Part shown: positions 9,819 to 18,721 of the stretch, piece by piece | Layout: every line of letters begins with the position of its first letter | Numbering within the stretch: the stretch's first letter is position 1 | Source of the DNA: Roseibium aestuarii | Lineage (GTDB): Bacteria > Pseudomonadota > Alphaproteobacteria > Rhizobiales > Stappiaceae | Length of the DNA stretch: 64,000 bases | Direction: 5' to 3' | Assembly: GCF_008477545.1 (NCBI RefSeq) | Contig: NZ_VORA01000001.1 | Location: forward strand, 248,001 to 312,000 | Made by a program: the position numbers and the translations under genes | Notes under the pieces: generated by a model | What the model saw: the letters and a program-made list of their open reading frames with translations, nothing else | Databases searched by the model: none | Told to the model about the DNA's origin: nothing

Positions 9819-11297
9819 TCAGAGCTCCTGCCGCAGCAGGTTCTTGCCCATCAGGTACTGCAGGCGGCCCCAGGCCTTGAGATACTCGGCCTGATAGAAG
9901 CTGCGCTTTTCGAGTGCCTTGTCGAGGGACAGCTCGCGGGTGGCAACCGCCAGATCCACGCTCTCGCCGGTCTCGAGCCTGTTGCGCTCGGTCTGGAACG
10001 CCTTGCGGCTTTCGCTCACCACCGTGTCCATCCGCTGGATGGAGCGGGTCAGCTCGATCATGCGCTGATGGGTGGAACGCAGTTCGGTTTCCAGCTGCCG
10101 GGCCAGGCCATAGTGGTCGATGGCGGCCGCATGGGCCTCCTGCGCCGTGGTGGCGCTGGCGTAACCGTTGCCGCCGGCGTTGAAGATCGGAACGCTCACC
10201 TTCACGCCGATGGTGGCGTCACGGGTGTGCGACCCGCCGCCGAAGCGGCTGGCGGCCCGGTCTTCGTTCTCATAGGTGAAATAGCCGTTGACCACAGGCG
10301 CGAAGTCCTTGGCCAGAGCCTGCTGGCGGCGCTTGCGGGCGCTGGTGACCTGCAGGGCGGACGACAGCATCATCGGGTTGCGGCGCAGCGCCTCTTCCAC
10401 CGCCTGGTCGATGTCGACGGTGGTTTCCATGCCGAGCAGGCCGCGCGGGAAGACGATCGGCTTCACGTCGCGGATGGTCATGCCGCTGAGGCGCGACAGG
10501 GTTGAGAGCGCCTCTGCATAGGTGGCCGCTTCCAGGGCTTCTTCGGCCGCCACATCGGCCCGGTTGCCACGCAGGGATGCGATGCTGACCTCGTCGCCGA
10601 GGCCGTTGACCTGCAGGGAGCGCTCGCCGGAGATCTGGCGTTCCAGATAGGCCTGACGGACCTGCAGGGACGCCATGCGAGCCTTGGACTGGGTCGCGGT
10701 CAGATAGGTCTCGAACACCTCGTGGCTGGCTTCGGCAATCGCCGCCAGATAGTCGATCTCGGCCTTCTGTCCCTGGGTGTTGGCATAGTCGATGGCATAG
10801 ATGCGGGACAGGTCGAACAGGGGCTGTTCGAGGGTCAGGCCGGCGGTCAGCACCGGGTAGGTGGCCTCGCCGAGCTGATAGACCGCGTTGTCCGAGCTGA
10901 TGACCTTCTCGTTCAGCCGCTCGAAGGTGTAGCTGGCGCTCACCTGCGGGGCATAGCCCAGAACCGCATTCATGCGCTCGGCGCTCGCCCGATCCACGTT
11001 CTTGGCTGCGGCGGCAATCCGGCTGTTGCGGTTGAGGGTGTTGGCGAGCAATTCGCCGAGGGTCGCGGTCTGCGCGGCAGACGTGACCTTCTCCTCATTG
11101 TTGTTGCGGATCTTGCGCAGCACAGGGTCCGCATTCAGCGCGGCCTGCGACTTCCGCTCGATGCTCTCCTGCAGGCTCGCGGAGACCCCCGTCTCACGAA
11201 TTTTCTCCAGGCGTTCTTCGGAAGCCATCTCGATGGACATGCTGTTGCACGCTGCCAGCCCTGCCGACAGAAACAACGGGAAAAGTAATTTAGACAT
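9819..11297 (-). CDS. TolC-family outer-membrane efflux lipoprotein
   Basis: About 492 aa from ATG 11297, chosen because it begins a lipoprotein signal peptide with lipobox LAAC followed by NSMS; an upstream ATG at 11324 would bury that signal. The rest is long amphipathic helices with the internal duplication typical of outer-membrane efflux proteins, including NRNSRIAAAAKNVDRA and a second helix pair near RQLETELRSTHQRM. TolC-family trimers form the outer-membrane exit channel for type I secretion or tripartite efflux. First gene of the operon with the adaptor and the giant RTX protein, transcribed out of an AT-rich promoter region. Confidence 0.88.
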   Translation of the reverse strand: MSKLLFPLFLSAGLAACNSMSIEMASEERLEKIRETGVSASLQESIERKSQAALNADPVLRKIRNNNEEKVTSAAQTATLGELLANTLNRNSRIAAAAKNVDRASAERMNAVLGYAPQVSASYTFERLNEKVISSDNAVYQLGEATYPVLTAGLTLEQPLFDLSRIYAIDYANTQGQKAEIDYLAAIAEASHEVFETYLTATQSKARMASLQVRQAYLERQISGERSLQVNGLGDEVSIASLRGNRADVAAEEALEAATYAEALSTLSRLSGMTIRDVKPIVFPRGLLGMETTVDIDQAVEEALRRNPMMLSSALQVTSARKRRQQALAKDFAPVVNGYFTYENEDRAASRFGGGSHTRDATIGVKVSVPIFNAGGNGYASATTAQEAHAAAIDHYGLARQLETELRSTHQRMIELTRSIQRMDTVVSESRKAFQTERNRLETGESVDLAVATRELSLDKALEKRSFYQAEYLKAWGRLQYLMGKNLLRQEL

Positions 11298-11324
11298 AAA
11301 TCGCCCCACACACACTTGAGGCAA

Positions 11325-11895
11325 TCGCTAGGGAAATCGGGTTAAGAAATGGTTAATGAGTGATTTTATATTTTGGATTTTCCAAACTGATTTTCATTTT
11401 TATTGCGTCACGTCGTGTACATTCAAGATAAAATCGAATGATCGTTGATATACATCTTATAAATTGGAAATTATAATGAATTTATTTCCTAGTGTATGCG
11501 TAAAATTGCCGATGCGGAAAGCGTGTTTGAACCGTAGGTTGCTTTTTCTCCGACTGTGCCTGCTGGTCCGTTCTTCTTGATGAAATAAGAGGCAGTCGCG
11601 AAAAGCTGATGCCGTCATCGAGGCGTCATCTGCCTGTCACGCGCCGTGGGAATGACCTTGTTCCACGGCCTCGGGTTGGTGGCGTCAGAGCGGTCCGGGC
11701 GTCCGTGCGGAACGGTGTGGATCCAGAAAATGCAGGTGAAAAGGGCCAGGGGCTTCGATAAGGTCGAGACAAGGTGGTGTCGACGGTGGCCTCCGTCCCG
11801 CGATCTGGCGGACAAGCCGGCCTGCCAGACACAACCATCCGCGCAAGAACGACCCGCGCAGAACCATCCGCACAGAACGATACCCAGAGGACGTC
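11325..11895. promoter_or_regulatory. Intergenic region with AT-rich island (about 11335-11500)
   Basis: 571 bp without a gene between the divergent TolC-like operon and the aminotransferase. Bases ~11335-11500 are strikingly AT-rich compared with the surroundings. On the minus strand a possible sigma-70 promoter is TTGAAT (11421-11426), 17 nt, then ATAAAA (11398-11403). AT-rich promoters of large surface-protein genes are often targets of silencing proteins (H-NS/MucR-like), but no site can be proven here. The right half (~11530-11895) is normal in composition and must hold the aminotransferase promoter; I see no clear motif in it. Confidence 0.4.
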
Positions 11896-13248
11896 ATGAC
11901 CCAGCTCCCCAATTCGCTCGAGGCACGCGACATCGCCTTCCAGCTCCATTCCTACACCGATGCCCGCAAGCACGAGGAAATGGGGCCGATGGTGATCGAG
12001 AAGGGGGAGGGGATCTACGTCGAGGACAGCTCCGGCAAGCGCTACATCGAGGGTCTGGCGGGCCTGTGGAGTGTCGCCGTCGGCTTCGGCGAGAAGCGTC
12101 TGGTGGAGGCTGCTGCCCGCCAGATGGAGAAGCTGCCCTATTACCACACCTTCGCCCACAAGACCCACGGCCCGTCCGTGGAACTGGCGGAAAAGCTCGT
12201 GACCATGGCCCCGGTGCCCATGTCCAAGGCCTATTTCACCAACTCCGGTTCCGAGGCGAATGACACGGCCATCAAGTTGATCTGGTACCGCTCCAATGCC
12301 ATGGGCAAGCCGGAGAAGAAGAAGATCATCTCGCGCGTGCGCGGCTATCACGGGGTGACCATTGCCTCGGCCAGCCTGACCGGTCTGCCGAACAACCACC
12401 GCTCCTTCGACCTGCCGATGTCCAACATCCTGCACACGATGAGCCCCCACTATCGCACCATGCGCCTCGAGGGCGAAAGCGAGGCGGATTTCGCCCGCCG
12501 CTGTGCCGACGAGCTGGAGAAGCTGATCCTCGCCGAAGGACCCGAGACGATTGCCGCCTTCTTTGGCGAGCCGGTCATGGGGGCGGGTGGCGTCATCGTT
12601 CCGCCCGAAGGCTACTGGGATCTCGTCCAGCCGATCCTGAAGAAATACGACATCCTCTTCGTCGCCGACGAGGTCATCTGCGGCTTCGGCCGCACGGGCA
12701 ACATGTTCGGCACCGAGACCTATGGCCTGCAGCCCGACATCATGACCCTGTCCAAGGCCCTGTCGTCCTCCTACCTGCCCATGTCGGCCCTTCTGGTGAA
12801 CGAGAAGGTCTATGGCGCCGTGGCGGACGAGAGCCACAAGATCGGCACCTTCGGCCATGGCTATACGGCCGCTGGTCATCCGGTTGCCGCAGCCGTTGCG
12901 CTGGAAAATCTCAAGATCATCGAGGAGCGGGATCTGGTCGGCCATGTGCGCGACATCAGCCCCACCTTCCTCAAGCGCCTGCATGCGCTGGGCGAACATG
13001 ATCTCGTGATCGAAAGCCGGGGCATCGGTTTCATCGGCGCGATCGAACTGGCCCATTCGGACTTGGCCAAGACCCCCGGTGCGCTGGGTGCCAAGGCAAA
13101 TGCGGCCTTCACCGAACGGGGCCTGATCTCCCGCGCTCTGGGCGACACCATGGCCTTCTGCCCGCCGCTGATCATGACCGAAGCCCAGGTGAACGAGATG
13201 TTCGACATCGCCGAAGCCGGTCTGGCGGCCGTCGCCAAGGCCCTCTGA
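11896..13248 (+). CDS. Class III (omega) aminotransferase, PLP-dependent
   Basis: 450 aa, full length for class III aminotransferases. It transfers an amino group from an omega-amino acid or amine to a keto acid, commonly pyruvate. PLP features are visible: GSEAND (phosphate binding), RGYHGVT, DEVICGFGRTG (Asp to the pyridine nitrogen) and the Schiff-base lysine in TLSKALSSS. The N-terminal signature LHSYTDARKHEEMGPMVIEKGEG resembles beta-alanine/putrescine/taurine:pyruvate-type transaminases; the amino donor cannot be told from sequence. SD AGAGGA precedes ATG. anmK follows after 1 nt, so they are probably co-transcribed. Confidence 0.93.
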   Translation: MTQLPNSLEARDIAFQLHSYTDARKHEEMGPMVIEKGEGIYVEDSSGKRYIEGLAGLWSVAVGFGEKRLVEAAARQMEKLPYYHTFAHKTHGPSVELAEKLVTMAPVPMSKAYFTNSGSEANDTAIKLIWYRSNAMGKPEKKKIISRVRGYHGVTIASASLTGLPNNHRSFDLPMSNILHTMSPHYRTMRLEGESEADFARRCADELEKLILAEGPETIAAFFGEPVMGAGGVIVPPEGYWDLVQPILKKYDILFVADEVICGFGRTGNMFGTETYGLQPDIMTLSKALSSSYLPMSALLVNEKVYGAVADESHKIGTFGHGYTAAGHPVAAAVALENLKIIEERDLVGHVRDISPTFLKRLHALGEHDLVIESRGIGFIGAIELAHSDLAKTPGALGAKANAAFTERGLISRALGDTMAFCPPLIMTEAQVNEMFDIAEAGLAAVAKAL

Positions 13249-13249
13249 C

Positions 13250-14344
13250 ATGGTCACTGTCATCGGCACCATGAGTGGCACCTCCGCCGATGGCATCGAT
13301 CTGGCGGAAATCGAAACGGACGGCCGCACGGTCGCCCGTTTTGGCGCTGCCGCCATGTTTCCCTATCAGCAGGAGACCCGGACCGCCGTGCTCGACGCGG
13401 TGGCCCGGGGCGCCGGCGACCGGACCGGCTGGCCGCAGATCGCGCAGCTCGTGACCCGCGATCATGCCGAGGCCCTGGAACGCTACATGGCGGAGCAGGG
13501 GCTTGCGCCGGATCTGGTGGTCTTCCACGGTCAGACGGTCTGGCATGACCCGGGCCGGGGCGAGACCGTTCAGCTGGGCGACCCGCAAGGCCTGGCCGAC
13601 CGGCTGGGCGTGCCTGTGGTGGGCGACGTGCGTTTGGCCGACATGGCCGCGGGCGGGCAGGGGGCACCGCTTGTGCCCGTCTATCATCAGGCGCTGGCGT
13701 GGAACCTGCCGCAGCCCTTGTGTTTCCTCAATATCGGCGGCGTCTCGAACCTGACCTATGTCGATGGTGACACGCTGCTTGCCTTCGACATCGGTCCCGG
13801 CAATGCGCTGATCGACGACTGGGTGCGGGCATATGGGGCCGGCGACTTCGACGCGGACGGTGCGATTGCAGCGCGAGGCAAGGCGGATGAAGAGGTGCTG
13901 GAGAAGGCGCTGACGCATCCCTTCTTCGCCGCGCCCGGTCCCAAGTCTCTGGATCGCAACGCCTTTGCCTCCGTGAAGCTGCGAGAGGGCACCTCGCTGG
14001 AAGACGGTGCCGCCACCCTTCTGGCCTTTACGGTCGGGGCGATTGCACGCGCCGAGGCTCTTTGCCCGAAGCCGCCGGTCGTCTGGCTCGTCTGCGGCGG
14101 CGGACGTCGCAACGGTGCGCTCATGACGGCACTCGACGAAGCTCTGTCGGGCCGGGTCGAGCCGGTCGATCTGCACGGGCTGGATGGCGACGGGCTGGAA
14201 GCACAGGCCATGGCCTTTCTGGGCGCGCGCCTGCTGGAGGGACTGCCGACCAGCTTTCCCGCCACCACCGGGGCAACGCATCCGGTCGTGGGCGGGCGTC
14301 TCTATCGACCCGCAAAACCGGCGGAGCAGGGTCGGCTGGTGTGA
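13250..14344 (+). CDS. anmK: Anhydro-N-acetylmuramic acid kinase
   Basis: 364 aa, usual length. It begins with the family nucleotide-binding motif GTMSGTSADGID, and further on shows VVFHGQTVWHDP, LNIGGVSNLTYV, FDIGPGNALIDDW and the C-terminal CGGGRRNGALM. AnmK phosphorylates and opens 1,6-anhydro-MurNAc from recycled peptidoglycan to give MurNAc-6-phosphate in the cytoplasm. The start lies 1 nt after the aminotransferase stop. No other murein-recycling gene (murQ, nagZ) is nearby, so the link with the transaminase is probably only transcriptional. Confidence 0.96.
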   Translation: MVTVIGTMSGTSADGIDLAEIETDGRTVARFGAAAMFPYQQETRTAVLDAVARGAGDRTGWPQIAQLVTRDHAEALERYMAEQGLAPDLVVFHGQTVWHDPGRGETVQLGDPQGLADRLGVPVVGDVRLADMAAGGQGAPLVPVYHQALAWNLPQPLCFLNIGGVSNLTYVDGDTLLAFDIGPGNALIDDWVRAYGAGDFDADGAIAARGKADEEVLEKALTHPFFAAPGPKSLDRNAFASVKLREGTSLEDGAATLLAFTVGAIARAEALCPKPPVVWLVCGGGRRNGALMTALDEALSGRVEPVDLHGLDGDGLEAQAMAFLGARLLEGLPTSFPATTGATHPVVGGRLYRPAKPAEQGRLV

Positions 14345-14388
14345 AAACGCCAGCTGCACCGGCGTTGAAAATCGGCTAAGACCAAGCC

Positions 14389-15006
14389 ATGAACGGATCC
14401 GAGATTTACCAGCGCCTGATCGGCCTCATCGAAGAGCGGGTGCTCAAGCCTGGCGACCGTCTGCGCGAAGCGGACCTCGCCAAGGAATTCAACGTGTCCC
14501 GCACGCCGATCCGCGAGGGCCTCAAGCGGCTCGAGGCGCAGGGTCTTGCCGTGCATGAGCCCAACCGGGGCATGGTGATCCCGACCCTCGACCACTCCCA
14601 GGTCAACGAGGTCTATTTCATGCGCGAGGTTCTGGAAGGCACGGCTGCCGCCCTTGCGGCCAAGCACGCCTCCGAGCCCGAGATCGAGATCCTGCAGGAT
14701 CTCGTGAACGCGGATCGCCAGCGCATCACCGACAAGGAAGAGCTGGTCCGCTCCAACCGCGATTTCCATCGCCGTCTGTGCCTGGCCTCCCACAACCGCT
14801 ATCTGGTCGATCAGATCGACCATCTGCGCCTGTCCCTGATCCTCATGGCGGGAACGACCCTCGACACACCGGAGCGGCGCGAGACGGCGGTCGAGGAACA
14901 TGCGGCCATCGTCAACGCCATTGCCGCAGGCGACAGCGCCGCCGCAGAGGCCGCCGCCCGCCGCCACATCGCTGCTGCCCACAAGACCCGCCTCCAGCAG
15001 GTCTGA
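14389..15006 (+). CDS. GntR-family transcriptional regulator (FCD type)
   Basis: 205 aa. N-terminal winged helix (~5-70) with GDRLREADLAKEFNVSRTPIREGLKRLEAQG split around the recognition helix, typical of GntR. The C-terminal all-helical FCD ligand domain (~75-205) contains NRDFHRRL and RRHIAAAH, providing candidate metal-binding Asp/His residues. FCD regulators usually sense small carboxylates or amino acids. It follows anmK by 44 nt on the same strand and may control the aminotransferase-anmK unit; the effector is unknown. Confidence 0.92.
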   Translation: MNGSEIYQRLIGLIEERVLKPGDRLREADLAKEFNVSRTPIREGLKRLEAQGLAVHEPNRGMVIPTLDHSQVNEVYFMREVLEGTAAALAAKHASEPEIEILQDLVNADRQRITDKEELVRSNRDFHRRLCLASHNRYLVDQIDHLRLSLILMAGTTLDTPERRETAVEEHAAIVNAIAAGDSAAAEAAARRHIAAAHKTRLQQV

Positions 15007-15065
15007 GGCCACATCTCAAGGCTCAACGCTTGGGGAAGGTCCGGTCTTGGGGAAGGTCCGGCCGG

Positions 15066-15473
15066 TCAGCCGGCGAAGTCGGCCATGCGCCAGGCCTGAA
15101 CCAGATTGATGCCGGCGCCGGCTGTCAGCACCAGGAAGGTGAGCGCCATGCCCGCCGTGCGGAAGGCCAGGTTTTCGCGCGGCTGGCTGACTCCATAGGC
15201 ATGTAGCAGGCGCCCGGTCACGAGGCAGCCTCCCATCGCATGGACGAGCCAGTCCGGCGTCAGCATCAGCTCCGCGCAGATCATCAGGATCAGCGCGATG
15301 GGCACATATTCGGCGAAATTTCCGTGCACCCTTTGACGGCGCAGAAGAGCATCCTGACCGTTGTCGCCGATGGGGATCCAGAGCTTCTGGCGCATGCGGA
15401 TCACCCGCACGCTGAGCACGACGAAGATCAGCGCAAGCACGGCTGCATAGACCGGCGTGATGATTACATCCAT
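15066..15473 (-). CDS. MAPEG-family membrane protein
   Basis: 135 aa with about four hydrophobic helices. The early segment LSVRVIRMRQK followed by RRQRVHGNFAEYVPIALIL matches the MAPEG (membrane-associated eicosanoid and glutathione metabolism) signature, in which the Arg-rich loop and the N-F-x-E-Y-x-P motif contact glutathione. Bacterial members are often glutathione S-transferase-like, but substrates are mostly unknown. Downstream of sdaA on the same strand with a 64-nt gap. Confidence 0.88.
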   Translation of the reverse strand: MDVIITPVYAAVLALIFVVLSVRVIRMRQKLWIPIGDNGQDALLRRQRVHGNFAEYVPIALILMICAELMLTPDWLVHAMGGCLVTGRLLHAYGVSQPRENLAFRTAGMALTFLVLTAGAGINLVQAWRMADFAG

Positions 15474-15537
15474 GTCGACATGCTCATGTCAGCCCGTTCT
15501 TTCGTCAGACCTGCTCGCTCGGATGTCGCGGCCCGGC

Positions 15538-16932
15538 TCAGCAGGCCACGATATTGACCGCCAGCCCGCCGCGCGAGGTTTCCTTGTATTGCTCCGACAT
15601 GTCGAGCCCGGTTTGGCGCATGGTCTCGATGCAGCCGTCGAGGGGCACGAAATGCGAGCCGTCGCCGCGCAGCGCGAGCGAGCAGGCGGTGACGGCCTTC
15701 ACCGCTCCCACCGCATTGCGCTCGATGCAGGGCACCTGAACGAGCCCGGCAATCGGGTCGCAGGTCATGCCCAGATGGTGCTCGAGCGCGATTTCGGCGG
15801 CATTTTCCACCTGCTCCGGCGTGCCGCCAAGAGCGGCGCAAAGTCCGGCGGCGGCCATGGCCGATGCAGACCCAACTTCCCCCTGACATCCCACTTCGGC
15901 GCCCGAGATCGAGGCATTCGCCTTGATGATGCCGCCGATGGCCGAGGCGGTGAGAAGGAAGGTGCGGATCCCCTCTGCCGAGGCTGAGGGCACATGGTCG
16001 AGATAGTAGCGGGTGACGGCGGGAATGACCCCGGCCGCGCCGTTCGTGGGCGCGGTGACCACCCGGCCGCCTGCCGCATTCTCCTCGTTCACCGCCATGG
16101 CATAGACGCCGAGCCAGTCCATCACCGTGTGTTCGAAGGGCGGATTGGTCCGGCCTTCGCGGATCAGCTGCTGGTAGATATCACCGGCGCGCCGCTTCAC
16201 CTTCAGCCCGCCAGGCAGGATCCCGCTCGAGGAAATGCCCCGGTTGATGCAGGCGTCCATGGCACCCCACACCCGGTCGATGCCCGCCAGAACGTCCGCT
16301 TCCGGCTTGCTGGCGGTCTCGTTGGCAAGCTTCATCTGCGCAATGGAGAGGCCGCTCTCGCGGGCCATGGACAGCATCTCGGCGGCCGAGGCAAAGGGAT
16401 AGGGAACGGGCTGCTCCGCCAGATCTTCCACCGCATTGCGGGTCTTGCGATGCTCGGCCTCCGTCACCACGAAGCCGCCGCCGATGGAGTAATAGACCAT
16501 GTCGTCGATGACCTTTCCCGCGCCATCGAGCAGGCGGAAGGTCATGCCATTGGCATGGAGCGGCAGGGCGGGGCCATAGTCGAAGATCAGGTCCTTGGCC
16601 GGATCGTGATGCAGCGGCGGCAGGCCTTCTGGCGCAAGCTGCCGGCTCTCCGCCAGTCCGGCGATCATTCCCGGCACCTTGTCCGGGTCCAGGCTGTCGG
16701 GGCGTGCGCCCAGCAGCCCCAGGCTCACCGCCTGATCCGTGGCGTGGCCCTTGCCGGTGAAGGCGAGCGATCCGTGGAGGGTGACCTGCAGGCGCAGGTC
16801 GCTCTGATCGCCAAGGCCGGAGAGGCCCCGCAGCCGGTCCAGATAGCGTGCGGCCGCGACCATGGGTCCGACCGTGTGAGAGCTGGAGGGGCCGATGCCG
16901 ATCTTGAAGATGTCGAAGACGCTGATGAACAT
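15538..16932 (-). CDS. sdaA: L-serine ammonia-lyase (L-serine dehydratase), iron-sulfur type
   Basis: 464 aa, the single-chain type with fused beta and alpha domains. It converts L-serine to pyruvate and ammonia using an oxygen-sensitive 4Fe-4S cluster. Seen: N-terminal [19 protein letters not shown], the central [29 protein letters not shown], and the C-terminal cysteines in [23 protein letters not shown] and VTACSLAL that would ligate the cluster. No FeS assembly or serine transport gene is adjacent. The downstream MAPEG gene may share its transcript. Confidence 0.96.
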   Translation of the reverse strand: MFISVFDIFKIGIGPSSSHTVGPMVAAARYLDRLRGLSGLGDQSDLRLQVTLHGSLAFTGKGHATDQAVSLGLLGARPDSLDPDKVPGMIAGLAESRQLAPEGLPPLHHDPAKDLIFDYGPALPLHANGMTFRLLDGAGKVIDDMVYYSIGGGFVVTEAEHRKTRNAVEDLAEQPVPYPFASAAEMLSMARESGLSIAQMKLANETASKPEADVLAGIDRVWGAMDACINRGISSSGILPGGLKVKRRAGDIYQQLIREGRTNPPFEHTVMDWLGVYAMAVNEENAAGGRVVTAPTNGAAGVIPAVTRYYLDHVPSASAEGIRTFLLTASAIGGIIKANASISGAEVGCQGEVGSASAMAAAGLCAALGGTPEQVENAAEIALEHHLGMTCDPIAGLVQVPCIERNAVGAVKAVTACSLALRGDGSHFVPLDGCIETMRQTGLDMSEQYKETSRGGLAVNIVAC

Positions 16933-17005
16933 GATGCGTCAGCCTGACATGGCTCACGCGGTCGCGCAACAGGATCCTCCCGTCAGGTCAAGCCGGATGG
17001 ATCCC

Positions 17006-17362
17006 CTATTTCTGGAAGATGAAGAAGCTGCCTGCGGCGATCAGGGCAAAGCCGATGAGCTGGGTCGGACGGATCGCCTCGCCAAGATAGAACCACGAGA
17101 AGAGCACGAAGACCGTGAGGGTGATCACCTCCTGGATCGTCTTCAGCTGTGCGGCCGAATAGACCCCGTAACCCATGCGGTTCGCCGGGATCATCAGGCA
17201 ATATTCGAAGAAGGCGATGCCCCAGCTGATGAAGATCACCGCGATGACCGACGCGCTCTTCACCTTCAGGTGCCCGTACCAGGCGAAGGTCATGAAGACA
17301 TTCGAGCCGATGAGGAGGAGGATGGTCGTCAGGGAAACGGGCAGCGAGGTCAGGAAGCTCAT
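17006..17362 (-). CDS. DUF486 / DMT-family small membrane protein
   Basis: 118 aa from ATG 17362 (MSFLTSLPVSLTTILLLIG), chosen because upstream codons encode a Pro/Arg-rich stretch unlike the family. Four hydrophobic helices, with the family signatures FMTFAWYGHLK, SWGIAFFEYCLMIPANRMGY and LKTIQEVITL. DUF486 proteins resemble half-size drug/metabolite transporters; their substrates are not known. It lies between hemP and sdaA on the same strand, 73 nt upstream of sdaA. Confidence 0.88.
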   Translation of the reverse strand: MSFLTSLPVSLTTILLLIGSNVFMTFAWYGHLKVKSASVIAVIFISWGIAFFEYCLMIPANRMGYGVYSAAQLKTIQEVITLTVFVLFSWFYLGEAIRPTQLIGFALIAAGSFFIFQK

Positions 17363-17482
17363 GAGGGGTCTCCGCCCGCGGGGAGGAGCGGGCGGATCGG
17401 TCTTACTGCGGCGCGGCGGTGGAGGCAATCGGGGCTAGGGCGGCGCTCAACATGTCTGTCACGCGCGTCCGCCGCGCTTGCC

Positions 17483-17683
17483 TCACTTGGTCAGGATCAG
17501 CTTTCCCAGCTTGGTGATCGACAGGCGGTAGGTCTCCGAGTTGTGCAGGATCTTGAGCTCACGCTGACCGTTGAAGAGGGTACGGGTGTCCAGCACCGCC
17601 TCGGCCGAGACCTTCGGCTCCGCAGGCGGTCGGCGCAGGGTGGAAATGGTGAGCTTTTCGCGGCGGACCTTGGTGGCTTGCAT
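17483..17683 (-). CDS. hemP: Hemin uptake protein HemP
   Basis: 66 aa. The C-terminal ~40 residues carry the HemP signature: DTRTLFNGQRELKILHN, then YRLSITKLGKLILTK. HemP is a small cytoplasmic protein (HmuP in rhizobia) encoded with heme-uptake genes and known in some species as a positive effector of heme-receptor expression. Its promoter region holds two perfect TGA-N9-TCA iron-responsive boxes, and the RirA-type regulator gene is the next gene upstream, so iron-dependent control is strongly implied. No heme receptor or ABC transporter is in the window. Confidence 0.93.
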   Translation of the reverse strand: MQATKVRREKLTISTLRRPPAEPKVSAEAVLDTRTLFNGQRELKILHNSETYRLSITKLGKLILTK

Positions 17684-17730
17684 CGTCTGTCATACCTTTT
17701 TCGGGAGGTCGTTCAGAGGGCTTCTAAAAA

Positions 17731-17749
17731 CTTGAGCTTTTAACTCAAG
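17731..17749 (-). promoter_or_regulatory. Iron-responsive (RirA-type, TGA-N9-TCA) operator, box 1
   Basis: CTTGAGCTTTTAACTCAAG: perfect CTTGA/TCAAG arms around 9 nt, matching the TGA-N9-TCA IRO box recognised by RirA in rhizobia. It starts 48 bp upstream of the hemP ATG. Seven bases separate it from box 2, and that spacer creates a third inverted repeat (TCAAGAAA-A-TTTCTTGA, 17745-17761). Confidence 0.8.
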
Positions 17750-17756
17750 AAAATTT

Positions 17757-17775
17757 CTTGACACAAATACTCAAG
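17757..17775 (-). promoter_or_regulatory. Iron-responsive (RirA-type, TGA-N9-TCA) operator, box 2
   Basis: CTTGACACAAATACTCAAG, again with perfect five-base arms around 9 nt. It is offset 26 bp from box 1 (about 2.5 helical turns). A TTGTGT -35-like element on the minus strand lies inside it, with a TTAAAA -10-like element 17 nt on that falls in box 1, so a bound regulator would cover the hemP promoter. Confidence 0.8.
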
Positions 17776-17776
17776 T

Positions 17777-18086
17777 TTAAGTATGAAGGCAATGCCTGAT
17801 TTGAGGCGGCCGGAAATCGCGTCCTTTCGGTCCTTTCGAACAGGCACGGTGCTCTGCACCGGAGTGTCAGGCAAGCCAACCGTCCTCTCCTCTCCCTCAA
17901 CGGTGAGCCAGCCAGATGACCTCTTCAAGAGCAGGATTCCGAGCGGACGCTCAATCGCGTCCTGAGCGCGCCGCCGGTCCTCCGATACGAAAAAACCCGC
18001 CTCCGAAGGGCGGGTTTTTTTGTGTCGTCTTGAACTGTCGTCAGTGTCTTCGCCAGGGGCGCCTGATGCCGCCGGCGAGAGGATCT
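17777..18086. other. Intergenic region between hemP promoter and rirA 3' end
   Basis: About 310 bp. Apart from the hemP operators at its left edge and the strong terminator at 17990-18022, I see no gene: a 60-codon plus-strand frame at 17783 has no ribosome-binding site and no recognisable features. Confidence 0.5.
17990..18022 (-). terminator. Rho-independent terminator (bidirectional)
   Basis: A-run, ACCCGCC, short loop, GGGCGGG, T7. The symmetric A/T flanks let it work on both strands. It most likely ends rirA (stop at 18087) and insulates the hemP promoter. Confidence 0.85.
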
Positions 18087-18569
18087 TCAGCCTGCCCGGG
18101 CAACCGTCGGCTTGAGAACGGGTGCGGCCGGCGGATCGGTGATCTTCAGCAGGTGACGCAGGCCCGGCCGGTCCTCGGAAAGGTCGGCAATGGTCTTGGT
18201 GTCCAGAACATCCAGGAAGGCTTCAAGCGCTTCGTGCAGCAGGCCATTGAAGCCGCAGGACATGATCAGCGGGCAGTCGGTCTTGCCGCTGTCGAAACAT
18301 TCGGCCAGCAGGAAGCTCTCCTCGGCTGAGCGCACGACTTCGCCCACGGTGATCTGTTCGGCCGGACGCGCCAGCATGACGCCGCCGTTGCGGCCGCGGA
18401 TGGTCCGGATCAGGTTCGCGTCAACGAGAACCTTCATGATCTTGAACAGATGGGTTTCGGACATGTCGAAGCTGGCGGCGATATCGGCCACCTTGCTCGG
18501 GCGATCGGGGTTCGCTGCGCAGTACATCAGCGCACGAACGGCGTAATTGGTCTGTTGGGTCAGGCGCAT
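18087..18569 (-). CDS. rirA: Rrf2-family iron-responsive regulator RirA
   Basis: 160 aa. N-terminal winged helix (MRLTQQTNYAVRALMYCA) and wing RGRNGGVMLARP are typical of Rrf2 regulators. Three cysteines at 91, 99 and 105 (AECFDSGKTDCPLIMSCGF) are spaced as in rhizobial RirA, where they hold a 4Fe-4S cluster whose loss relieves repression under iron limitation. RirA binds TGA-N9-TCA boxes, and two perfect ones sit in the neighbouring hemP promoter. Other Rrf2 members (IscR, NsrR) are less likely given the MRLTxQTNYA start, cysteine spacing and the operators. Confidence 0.93.
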   Translation of the reverse strand: MRLTQQTNYAVRALMYCAANPDRPSKVADIAASFDMSETHLFKIMKVLVDANLIRTIRGRNGGVMLARPAEQITVGEVVRSAEESFLLAECFDSGKTDCPLIMSCGFNGLLHEALEAFLDVLDTKTIADLSEDRPGLRHLLKITDPPAAPVLKPTVARAG

Positions 18570-18721
18570 GCACTAGATATGCGGTCTCGGCCGGGCAAGG
18601 TCAACGGCTATAATTGAGTTCTTCGCTCGGGTTTTGTGGGCCGAGCCCGCAAGTGCCTGTGATTGCTACCTTAAAACCGTTCCAGAGAAGGCAGCGTGCC
18701 GGAGTGGCTGCCGAATCTCTT

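Noticed and set aside
11626..13356. 576-codon minus-strand frame opposite the aminotransferase
   Set aside because: The plus strand encodes a complete PLP enzyme; the antisense frame has no recognisable domain.
17783..17965. 60-codon plus-strand frame between the hemP promoter and rirA
   Set aside because: No SD, no similarity I recognise, and it runs just before a terminator better explained by rirA.
18612..18630. Near match to TGA-N9-TCA upstream of rirA
   Set aside because: TGAGTTCTTCGCTCG misses the final A and has poor arms, so autoregulation by RirA is not supported.
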